Shown here one piece after another: positions 33,914-41,377 of a DNA stretch of 64,000 nucleotides (position 1 is its first letter; each line of letters begins with the position of its first letter). Origin of the DNA: Erythrobacter oryzae. Lineage in GTDB: Bacteria; Pseudomonadota; Alphaproteobacteria; Sphingomonadales; Sphingomonadaceae. Where the stretch lies: NCBI RefSeq assembly GCF_030271515.1, contig NZ_JASCXI010000002.1:372001-436000 (forward strand), written 5' to 3'. Below the pieces are notes generated by a model, which had not been told where the DNA came from, did not search any database, and saw only the letters and a list, made by a program, of their open reading frames with translations. A program made the position numbers and the translations under genes.

Positions 33914-35458
33914 TTGCGCCAATTGCAGGGAATGGACGCGTCCTTCGTGGCGCTCGAGACGCGCAATTCGCCGATGCATATCGGCTCGATCCTGATCTAC
34001 AATCCCGAGACCGCGCCCGGCAGCTTCGTCCGCTTCAAGGACATCCTGCAATTCATCGGCGCGCGCGCGCAGCTGAGCCGCACGATGCGCCAGCGCCTGG
34101 TGCGTGTGCCGTTCGATCTCGATTACCCCTACTGGGTCGAGGATCCCGACTTCGATCTCGAATATCACGTCCGCCACGTGGCCCTGCCGCGCCCGGGTGA
34201 TTGGCGGCAGCTGTGCATCCAGGCGGCGCGGATCTTCGCGCGGCCCTTGGATCTCGACCGGCCGCCGTGGGAGTTCACCGTGGTCGAGGGGCTCGACAAC
34301 ATCCCCGGCGTCGCGCCCGGCAGCTTCGCGATGGTCACCAAGGTGCACCATGCCGCGATCGACGGGATGAGCGGGATCGACCTGATGGAGGCGCTCCACA
34401 CCCTGCGTCCCGGCGATCCGCCGCCGAACCAACCCGACACGTGGAAGCCCGAGCGCATTCCGAACCCCATCGAACTGCTCGGCAAGAGCTATTTCAACGC
34501 GGTCACCAATCCGCTGCGGCAGCTGGAGGTCGCCGCCAAGGCCGCGCCGGGGCTGGCGAAGGCCATCAAAGGCCTGGTGGTCAAGGACTTCACCGTCTCC
34601 TCCGACATGCTCGCGCCCAAGTCGCGCTTCAATCGCACGATCTCGCCGCACCGCGTGGTCGAGGGGCGCAGCTTCAAGCTCGCCGATATCAAGGCGATCC
34701 GCGCGCTGGCCGAGGGCGCCAAGGTCAACGACGTGTTCCTCGCGATCATCGGCGGAGCGATGCGCAAATATCTGCTCGCCAAGGACGATCTGCCCAAAAA
34801 GACGCTGACCGCGATGGCCCCGATCTCGGTGCGCTCCAGCGGCGAGAAGGGCGACATGGGCAATCAGGTCGCGGCGATGATCGCGCCGCTAGGCACGCAT
34901 ATCGAGGATCCGGCGGAGCGCCTCACCTTCGTCTTTTCGCAGACCGCCAATTCCAAGGCCATGTCCGACGCGATCGGCGCGCGCAACATGACCGAGATGA
35001 GCAAGGTCTCCCCCGCGCTGTTCATGGCCTTGGGGGCGCAGCTCTACACCCGCCTCGGCCTCGCCAATCGCGGGGTGGCACCGCCGTTCACGACCGTGGT
35101 GACCAACGTGCCCGGCCCGCCGGTGCCGATCCATTTCACCGGCGCGCGGCTCGAGAGCATGATGGGGCTGCTATGCCTCACCGACGGCCTCGGCCTCGGC
35201 CACGTGGTGCAGTCCTATTGCGACGAGGCAACCATCGCCTTCACCGCCGACCGCGAGCTGCTCCCCGATCCCGATTTCTACGTAAAGTGCATCGAGGATA
35301 GTTTCGCCGAGCTGCTGGCTGCTACAAGGGCTGCAACCGCCGCGCCGAAACCTGCGGCCAAGGCAAAACCCGCGCCCAAGGCAAAGCCCGCTCCCAAGGC
35401 CAAACCGGCAGCGAAGCCCAAACCGGCGCGCGCCGCTCGTAAAGCAAAGCCTGCATGA
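33914..35458 (+). CDS. Wax-ester synthase/diacylglycerol acyltransferase with basic tail
   Basis: A WS/DGAT family acyltransferase of about 514 residues. The catalytic HHAAIDG motif lies at residues 145-151; NVPGPPVP and later conserved segments are present. The enzyme makes wax esters or triacylglycerol from acyl-CoA for storage. The last 40 residues are a low-complexity Lys/Ala/Pro tail (repeats of AKPAPK) unlike usual family members. It starts with TTG and has GGGGAGAG upstream; an ATG at 33932 is possible. The alpha/beta hydrolase follows, consistent with lipid turnover. Confidence 0.9.
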   Translation: MRQLQGMDASFVALETRNSPMHIGSILIYNPETAPGSFVRFKDILQFIGARAQLSRTMRQRLVRVPFDLDYPYWVEDPDFDLEYHVRHVALPRPGDWRQLCIQAARIFARPLDLDRPPWEFTVVEGLDNIPGVAPGSFAMVTKVHHAAIDGMSGIDLMEALHTLRPGDPPPNQPDTWKPERIPNPIELLGKSYFNAVTNPLRQLEVAAKAAPGLAKAIKGLVVKDFTVSSDMLAPKSRFNRTISPHRVVEGRSFKLADIKAIRALAEGAKVNDVFLAIIGGAMRKYLLAKDDLPKKTLTAMAPISVRSSGEKGDMGNQVAAMIAPLGTHIEDPAERLTFVFSQTANSKAMSDAIGARNMTEMSKVSPALFMALGAQLYTRLGLANRGVAPPFTTVVTNVPGPPVPIHFTGARLESMMGLLCLTDGLGLGHVVQSYCDEATIAFTADRELLPDPDFYVKCIEDSFAELLAATRAATAAPKPAAKAKPAPKAKPAPKAKPAAKPKPARAARKAKPA

Positions 35459-35493
35459 CCGGCCGCAAGACCAAACCCGAAAAGGATAACACA

Positions 35494-36291
35494 ATGGCCG
35501 CATCGGCAACCCTCGCCGCCCCGTCAGCACCCGCGCCGCACCCGCCGCACCGCTTCTGGACGCTCGTCGAAGGGCGCGCGATGTTCGAACTCGGCGCCTT
35601 CTACATGAGCCGCCCGTTCCTGTCCGCCCTGCCCAAGGGTGACGGGCACGCGGTGCAGGTTCTGCCCGGCTTCATGGCCAGCAACACCTCGACCAGCCCG
35701 ATGCGGCGCCTGCTGCGCGATCTGGGTTACGACGCGCATGGCTGGAACAGCGGGCGCAACGTCCGGGTCGACAATGCGCTGATTGCGCGGCTGGAGACCC
35801 AGCTCCATCGGCTCAATGACGATACGGGCCGCAAGGTCTCGCTCGTCGGGTGGAGCCTCGGCGGGGTGCTGGCGCGCGAACTCGCCAAGCTCCATCCGGA
35901 ACGGGTGCGGCTGGTGGTCAGCCTCGGCAGCCCGATCTCCGACGATCGCAACCATACCAGCGCCGCGCGCCTGTTCGAACTATTGAACGGCAAGGAACCC
36001 GAGGCGATGCAGGGCGGGCGCTTCCGCGCGCTGGCCGAAGCGCCGCCGGTGCCGACCACCTCGATCTTCACCAAGACCGACGGGATCGTCCACTGGCGCG
36101 GGTCGGTGCAGAAGCCTGCCGCCACGCGCACCGAGAACATCGAGGTCTATGCCAGCCATTGCGGCCTCGGGGTCAATCCGAGCGTCATGCTCGCGCTCGC
36201 CGACCGGCTGGCGCAACCCGAGGGGACTTGGGCGCCGTTCGAGGCCCCGCTTGCCTTCCAGTGGATGTTCCCCAAGACTCCGCTCGACTGA
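35494..36291 (+). CDS. Alpha/beta hydrolase (lipase-like)
   Basis: A 265-residue hydrolase. The nucleophile elbow is GWSLGG, preceded by a glycine-rich oxyanion region (VLPGFMASNTSTSP) and followed by aspartate and histidine regions (TKTDGIVHW, ASHCGLGVNP) that fit a triad. AAGGATAAC just upstream of 35494 supports this start; an in-frame ATG at 35455 overlaps the acyltransferase stop. Located behind a WS/DGAT gene, it could hydrolyse or remodel storage lipid, but the substrate is not known. Confidence 0.85.
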   Translation: MAASATLAAPSAPAPHPPHRFWTLVEGRAMFELGAFYMSRPFLSALPKGDGHAVQVLPGFMASNTSTSPMRRLLRDLGYDAHGWNSGRNVRVDNALIARLETQLHRLNDDTGRKVSLVGWSLGGVLARELAKLHPERVRLVVSLGSPISDDRNHTSAARLFELLNGKEPEAMQGGRFRALAEAPPVPTTSIFTKTDGIVHWRGSVQKPAATRTENIEVYASHCGLGVNPSVMLALADRLAQPEGTWAPFEAPLAFQWMFPKTPLD

Positions 36292-36341
36292 GGGTGCGCC
36301 CTTCAATTGACAGGGTAAATGCCAAATCATAGGCTTGCCCG

Positions 36342-36956
36342 ATGGCCGATCCGGACATCAACCGCGCTTCTACTCCCGTCACCAGCGATGGCCGGCGGGA
36401 GCGCAGCCGGTCGAGCCGGGCGAAGATCGTTGCCGCGATGCTCGATCTCGTCGCGGGCGGAGAGGTCGCGCCGAGCGCGGCGCAGGTTGCCGAGCTCGCG
36501 GGGGTGGGCCTGCGCTCGGTATTCCGCCACTTCCGCGACATGGACGCGCTCTATCGCGAGATGGCCGAAGCGATCGAGCGCCAGATTCTCCCCATCCTGA
36601 TGCGCCCGCCCGAGGGCGCGACGTGGCAGCAGCGCCTGTTCGACATCGCCGAGCGCCGTGCTGCGATCTTCGAGACGATCATGCCCTACCGCATCTCGGC
36701 CAACGTCCGGCGGTTCGAATCCGCCTTCCTGATGGAGGGCTACCGCCGCCAGCTGCGGCTTGAGACCGAGGCGCTCGCAGCGCATCTGCCCGAGGACGTT
36801 CGCGCGGATGTCGAGGGGGCGCGGGGCCTCAACGTGATCCTCAGTTTCAACACCTGGCGGCTGCTGAGGCACGACCAGAACCTCGACCCGCAAGAGGCGG
36901 CGGCGGCGGTGCGGCGGATGCTGGGCGACGCGCTGGCGCGCTGGCCGCAAGGGTGA
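36342..36956 (+). CDS. TetR family regulator
   Basis: A 204-residue TetR protein. The HTH reads AAQVAELAGVGLRSVFRHFRDMDALY, then an alpha-helical ligand domain. The stop overlaps the start of the formylglycine-generating enzyme (TGATG), so the two are translationally coupled. It may regulate the downstream dehalogenase/sulfatase genes, whose promoter contains a TGACAT-N5-ATGTCA palindrome at 37902-37918, or the upstream lipid genes. Direct evidence for the target is absent. Confidence 0.86.
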   Translation: MADPDINRASTPVTSDGRRERSRSSRAKIVAAMLDLVAGGEVAPSAAQVAELAGVGLRSVFRHFRDMDALYREMAEAIERQILPILMRPPEGATWQQRLFDIAERRAAIFETIMPYRISANVRRFESAFLMEGYRRQLRLETEALAAHLPEDVRADVEGARGLNVILSFNTWRLLRHDQNLDPQEAAAAVRRMLGDALARWPQG

Positions 36957-37885
36957 TGGCGCGCTGGCTGGCTCTGCTCCTCGCCTGCGCGCTGCTCGCG
37001 GCGTGTGGCGAGGCCGAGGCCCCTGACGCTCCCGAAACGAGCACCTGCACCGGGCTTGCGGACGACGCCATGGTGTGGGTCCCGGGCGGCTCCTTCACGA
37101 TGGGCGAAGACCCCAGCTACCCAGAGGAAGGCCCCCCGCGCGTTGTGAGCGTCGAGGGCTTCTGGATGGACGCGCACGAGGTAACCAACGCCCAGTTCGC
37201 CGCCTTTGTCGCCGCCACGAGCTACGTCACTATGGCAGAGCGGACGCCGCCCGCGCTCCCCGGTGCGCCGCCCGAGATGGCGCAGCCGGGTTCGGCCGTC
37301 TTCCGCGTGCCCACGCCCGACAACCGCGCATGGTGGCGCTGGGCGGTCGGCGCGCAGTGGCGCGACCCGGTGGGCGACAAGGGCGGGATCGGGGGGCGCG
37401 AGCGGCACCCGGTGGTGCAGATCGCCTACGAGGATGCGCTCGCCTACGCCCGATGGGCGGGCAAGGAGCTCCCCGACGAGGCGCAGTGGGAGTACGCCGC
37501 GCGCGCCGGTGCCCGCGCCTTGCCCGAGCCCTTGGACGCGGCGGGCAAGCCGCAGGCGAATTATTATCAGGGGGTGTTTCCGGCCAAGGACCTCGGCACC
37601 GACGGCTTCACGGGACGCGCGCCGGTCGGGTGCTTTGCCGCCAATGCCTTCGGCCTCCACGACATGATCGGCAATGTCTGGGAGTGGACCAGCACCGCGG
37701 GCGCGCGGGCCGACGCTGCGGAGCCCGTCGGCGTCATCAAGGGCGGCTCGTTCCTGTGCGCGGCCAGTTACTGCGCCCGCTACCGCCCCGCCGCGCGGCA
37801 GTTCCAGGAGCGTGGGCTGGGCACCGACCATATCGGCTTCCGCCTGATCGACACGCGCCGCCCGCCGCCTTCGTCAGAGGATTGA
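36956..37885 (+). CDS. Formylglycine-generating enzyme, lipoprotein
   Basis: A 309-residue SUMF1-type protein. The N-terminus carries a lipobox (LLAACG), so it is lipid-anchored in the periplasm. The FGE domain starts MVWVPGGSFTMG, has DAHEVTNAQFAAFV, DEAQWEYAARAG, GNVWEWT, and ends with GGSFLCAASYCARYRP. The two cysteines (residues 268 and 273) match the redox pair of true FGEs that convert the sulfatase Cys to formylglycine, rather than the Cys-less FGE-like proteins. The client is probably the sulfatase at 39254, whose active-site motif is CSPSR. Confidence 0.92.
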   Translation: MARWLALLLACALLAACGEAEAPDAPETSTCTGLADDAMVWVPGGSFTMGEDPSYPEEGPPRVVSVEGFWMDAHEVTNAQFAAFVAATSYVTMAERTPPALPGAPPEMAQPGSAVFRVPTPDNRAWWRWAVGAQWRDPVGDKGGIGGRERHPVVQIAYEDALAYARWAGKELPDEAQWEYAARAGARALPEPLDAAGKPQANYYQGVFPAKDLGTDGFTGRAPVGCFAANAFGLHDMIGNVWEWTSTAGARADAAEPVGVIKGGSFLCAASYCARYRPAARQFQERGLGTDHIGFRLIDTRRPPPSSED

Positions 37886-37901
37886 CGTGCCGCCGGACTA
37901 A

Positions 37902-37918
37902 TGACATTCATGATGTCA
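37902..37918. promoter_or_regulatory. Palindromic operator before the dehalogenase gene
   Basis: TGACAT TCATG ATGTCA is a perfect 6-bp inverted repeat around a 5-base spacer, ending 20 bases before the dehalogenase start. The size fits a TetR-family operator. It lies in the only sizeable gap (about 53 bases) within the operon, so it may control an internal promoter. The TetR at 36342 is the nearest candidate. Confidence 0.6.
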
Positions 37919-37938
37919 AAACAGGGGAGGGGAAGTGA

Positions 37939-38847
37939 GTGAAAGTCCTGCGCACGCCGGATGAGGCTTTCGCCGCCATCGCGGACTTCCCCTTCGCCCC
38001 GCACTATGCCGAGGTGCGCGACGCGGCGAGCGGCACCAGCTTGCGCATCCACTACATCGACGAAGGCCCGCGCGATGCTCCGATCGTGCTGATGATGCAT
38101 GGCGAGCCGACCTGGTGCTACCTCTACCGCCACATGATCGCACCCGTAGTGGCGGCAGGCTACCGCGTGATCGCCCCCGATCTCGTCGGCTTCGGCAAGT
38201 CGGACAAACCCGCCGAGAAATCGGACTATTCCTATGCGCGCCATGTCGAGTGGATGCGCCAGTGGCTCGAGGGGCTGGACCTCTCCGACATCACGCTCGC
38301 CTGTCAGGACTGGGGCTCGCTGATCGGGCTGAGGCTGGTAGCCGCGATGCCGGAGCGGTTCCGCGCGGTGGCGCTTTCCAATGGCGGCCTGCCCGAAGGC
38401 GGCCCCGCGCCGCGCGCCTTCGCGATCTGGCGGGCGTTCTCGAAGTGGAGCCCGCTGTTTCCCATCGGGAAGATCATCGCCAAGGGCACCAAGCGCCCGC
38501 TCTCGCCCGCCGAGATCGCCGCCTATGACGCGCCGTTCCCCGATGCCAGCTACAAGGCCGGGGCGCGGATCTTCCCGAGCTTCGTGCCCTTTGAAGGCAA
38601 CTCGGCGGTGCCCGACCAGAAGGCGGCGTGGCAGGTGCTCGACCAGTGGCACAAGCCCTTCCTCTGCGCCTTTTCCGACGGCGATCCGATCACCCGCACC
38701 GGCGAGACGCGCTTCATCGGCCGTGTCCCCGGCACCGCGGGGCAGGCCCACCGCACGCTCCGCGGCGGGCATTTCATTCAGGAGGACGACCCGCAGGGCT
38801 TCGTCGCCGCCATTCTCGATGTCGCCGCCAAGGGAGGCCAGCCATGA
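37939..38847 (+). CDS. Haloalkane dehalogenase (HLD-I type)
   Basis: A 302-residue alpha/beta hydrolase. The nucleophile Asp124 lies in CQDWGS, with the halide-binding Trp125 next to it; [11 protein letters not shown] is the oxyanion region; AFSDGDPIT and [10 protein letters not shown] provide the acid and base. The spacing and sequence place it in the DhlA-like (HLD-I) group, which hydrolyses haloalkanes to alcohols and halide. The GTG start has GGGGAGGGGAAG upstream. It overlaps the DUF1330 gene (ATGA). It lies in an operon with an FGE-sulfatase pair. Confidence 0.92.
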   Translation: MKVLRTPDEAFAAIADFPFAPHYAEVRDAASGTSLRIHYIDEGPRDAPIVLMMHGEPTWCYLYRHMIAPVVAAGYRVIAPDLVGFGKSDKPAEKSDYSYARHVEWMRQWLEGLDLSDITLACQDWGSLIGLRLVAAMPERFRAVALSNGGLPEGGPAPRAFAIWRAFSKWSPLFPIGKIIAKGTKRPLSPAEIAAYDAPFPDASYKAGARIFPSFVPFEGNSAVPDQKAAWQVLDQWHKPFLCAFSDGDPITRTGETRFIGRVPGTAGQAHRTLRGGHFIQEDDPQGFVAAILDVAAKGGQP

Positions 38848-39257
38848 TCGTCACCAATGCCCAGCACCCGAAGCCCGAACAGGCGATGGCCTTCTTCGGC
38901 GCCGATGACGGCCAGCCGATCTGCATGGTCAACCTCCTCAAGTTCAAGGACAAGGCGACCTATGCCGACGGCTCCGAGCCCGGACTGACGGGGCGCGAGG
39001 CCTATGCCCGCTATGCCGCGGGCGTGCAGGCCTGCCTTGCCGCAGTCGGCGGAAAGGTGCGCTTCGGCGGAGCGGTGACCGGGCTCCTTCTGGGCGAAAT
39101 CGAGGAGCTTTGGGATATGGTCGCGATCGCCGAATACCCGTCGAGGAAGGCGATGATGGTGATGGTGCAATCGCCCGAATATCAGGCGATCACGAAGCAC
39201 CGCGAGGCGGGGCTCGCGGGGCAGCTCAACATCTGCACGCGGGATCGCGACGCGTGA
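38844..39257 (+). CDS. DUF1330 family protein
   Basis: A 137-residue ferredoxin-like-fold protein with the DUF1330 features: [42 protein letters not shown], and [25 protein letters not shown], which matches the dimeric alpha/beta-barrel stress-response superfamily. No catalytic site is known for the family. It lies between the dehalogenase and sulfatase genes and overlaps both, so its role is probably tied to their pathway, perhaps as an isomerase or a small-molecule binder. Confidence 0.85.
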   Translation: MIVTNAQHPKPEQAMAFFGADDGQPICMVNLLKFKDKATYADGSEPGLTGREAYARYAAGVQACLAAVGGKVRFGGAVTGLLLGEIEELWDMVAIAEYPSRKAMMVMVQSPEYQAITKHREAGLAGQLNICTRDRDA

Positions 39258-40927
39258 AACGCTGGCACAAGGCGCTGCTCGGCACGTTCGGCGGGCTGGC
39301 GCTGGCGGCGGGGGGTGCTTACGCCTTGCGCACCGACATCGCGCTCGCGCTCGTGCGCTGGCGCAGCAACTCCCAGCCGGTCGCGCCCAACCGTCCCGTG
39401 CCGTGGCAGCAGGGCCCCGCCCAGACCGCGCAGAGCCCGGCCGAACGCCCGCCGAACATCGTCTTCATCCTGTTCGACGATCTCGGAATGAACGAGCTCT
39501 CCACCTTCGGCGGCGGGGTGGCGGGCGGCAAGGTCAAGACCCCCAACATCGACAAGCTCGCCGCCGAGGGCGCGATCTTCACGCAGGCCTATGCGGGCAA
39601 CGCCACCTGTTCGCCGAGCCGCGCGCAGCTGATGACCGGGCGCTATGCGACCCGCACCGGGTTCGAGTTCACGCCGACGCCCGCCGGCTTTCCGCGGATC
39701 GTGCCGATGGTCTGGAACCAGATGCACCCCGATCGCCCGCCGATCCTCACCAACGCCGAGGCCGAGGCCAGCGCGCCGCCGTTCGAGGAGCAGGGCCTCC
39801 CGCCGGAAGAAGTGACTGTCGCCGAGGTGCTCAAGGCGCGCGGCTATCACACAGTCCATATCGGCAAGTGGCACCTCGGCAATGCGCCCAAGTTCCTCCC
39901 CAACCGCCAAGGCTTCGACGAGAGCCTCAACATGGACGGGCTGCTGCATCTGCCCGAGGATGATCCGCAGGTCGTCAACGCCCCGATCGATTTCGACCCG
40001 ATCGACCGTTTCCTGTGGGCCTCTGCAAATTTCGCTACCAGCTACAACGGCGGCGAAAAGTTCGCGCCGGGCGGCTACCTCGCCGATTACTGGACCGACG
40101 AGAGCCTCAAGGTGATCGAGGCGAACCGCAACCGGCCGTTCTTCCTCTATCTGGCCCAGTGGGGGGTGCATTCGCCCTTGCAGGCGACGAAGGCGGATTA
40201 CGACGCGGTGGGCGATATCGGCGGCCCAGAGCGCCTCAGGGTCTATGCCGCGATGCTGCGCGCCCTCGACCGCTCGGTCGGGCGGATCATGGCGAAGCTC
40301 GAAGAAGAGGGGCTGGCCGAGAACACGCTGGTGGTGATCTCCTCGGACAATGGCGCGCCGGGTTACGTGGGCCTCGACGGGCTCAACGCGCCCTACCGGG
40401 GCGGCAAGGGCACCTTCTTCGAGGGCGGGATCCGCGTGCCGCTGCTGGCGCGCTGGCCTGCGCAGGTCGCGGCGGGATCGAAGATTGCGCTTCCCGTCGG
40501 GCAGGTCGACCTGATGCCGACCTTCGCCGCCGCCGCGGGCGCGCGCCTGCCGCAGGGGGTGGCGATTGACGGGCGCAACCTGCTCGCGACCCTCACAGGC
40601 AAGGGCGCCCAGCCTCGCGCCGATGCGCCGTTGTTCTGGTCGAGCGGCTATTACAAAGCAGTGCGCAGCGGCGACTGGAAGCTTCAGGTCAACGGCAGGC
40701 AGGGAAAGGTGTGGCTCTACAACCTTGCCGCCGATCCGACCGAGAAGGTCAACCTCGCCGCACGGGAGCCGGCGCGGCTCGCAGCCTTGCAGGCGCTTCT
40801 CGCCGCGCACGAGCGGGGCCGCAAGCCGCCGCTCTATGCCAGCACCTTCGAGACGCCGGTCTCGATCGACAAGACACTGGCCGAGCCTTACCGCAAGGGC
40901 GACGAATTCATATACTGGCCGAACTAG
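39254..40927 (+). CDS. Cys-type arylsulfatase
   Basis: A 557-residue exported sulfatase. After an N-terminal membrane/signal segment the domain opens with PNIVFILFDDLG (two calcium ligands), then CSPSRAQLMTGRY with the catalytic Cys119, GKWHLG, ISSDNGAPGY and a C-terminal SGDWKLQVN strand. The Cys needs conversion to formylglycine, which the FGE at 36956 can supply. Both would be in the periplasm. The GTG start overlaps the DUF1330 stop. The substrate is an organosulfate, but not identifiable here. Confidence 0.93.
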   Translation: MKRWHKALLGTFGGLALAAGGAYALRTDIALALVRWRSNSQPVAPNRPVPWQQGPAQTAQSPAERPPNIVFILFDDLGMNELSTFGGGVAGGKVKTPNIDKLAAEGAIFTQAYAGNATCSPSRAQLMTGRYATRTGFEFTPTPAGFPRIVPMVWNQMHPDRPPILTNAEAEASAPPFEEQGLPPEEVTVAEVLKARGYHTVHIGKWHLGNAPKFLPNRQGFDESLNMDGLLHLPEDDPQVVNAPIDFDPIDRFLWASANFATSYNGGEKFAPGGYLADYWTDESLKVIEANRNRPFFLYLAQWGVHSPLQATKADYDAVGDIGGPERLRVYAAMLRALDRSVGRIMAKLEEEGLAENTLVVISSDNGAPGYVGLDGLNAPYRGGKGTFFEGGIRVPLLARWPAQVAAGSKIALPVGQVDLMPTFAAAAGARLPQGVAIDGRNLLATLTGKGAQPRADAPLFWSSGYYKAVRSGDWKLQVNGRQGKVWLYNLAADPTEKVNLAAREPARLAALQALLAAHERGRKPPLYASTFETPVSIDKTLAEPYRKGDEFIYWPN

Positions 40928-40936
40928 GCGGGGGCG

Positions 40937-41218
40937 CTACCCGACCTCGACACCCTTCCAGAAGGCGATCCGGTCCCTGATCTCGGCAGCGGCGGGCAGG
41001 GGCTCGGGATAGTACCAAGCCGCATCCGGATTGGTCGCGCCGTCCACCACCAGCGAATGATAGGAGGCCGTGCCCTTCCACGGGCAGCGCGTCTGGGTGC
41101 TGCTGGGGGCGAGGTAGGCGGCATTGACGTGTGCGCGCGGGAAGTAGTGGTTGCCCTCGACCACCACGGTCTCGTCGCTCTCGGCGATGACGACGCCGTT
41201 CCACCGTGCCTTGACCAT
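40937..41218 (-). CDS. DUF427 family protein
   Basis: A 93-residue single-domain protein: MVKARWNGVVIAESDET, EGNHYFPRAHVN, CPWKGTASYHS, then AAWYYPEPLPAAAEIRDRIAFWKG, the DUF427 pattern. The family is a small beta-rich domain found in many bacteria and fungi with no established biochemical role. I used the ATG at 41218, supported by AAAGG upstream, rather than an earlier in-frame start at 41260. It is convergent with the sulfatase, ten bases away. Confidence 0.88.
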   Translation of the reverse strand: MVKARWNGVVIAESDETVVVEGNHYFPRAHVNAAYLAPSSTQTRCPWKGTASYHSLVVDGATNPDAAWYYPEPLPAAAEIRDRIAFWKGVEVG

Positions 41219-41377
41219 GCTGTGCGCCTTTCGTGTTTGCTCGTGGGGAGAGCATAGCAAGAGCGCTCCGCGGACGCTTGTCCGAAATGGCGGCGCGGTT
41301 GCCTTGGCCGCGATCCGGCATTAGCCTGCTGCCCGCACCCGCCGCGAAAAGCGCGGGGCGAGGGAGGGAGTGACGGG

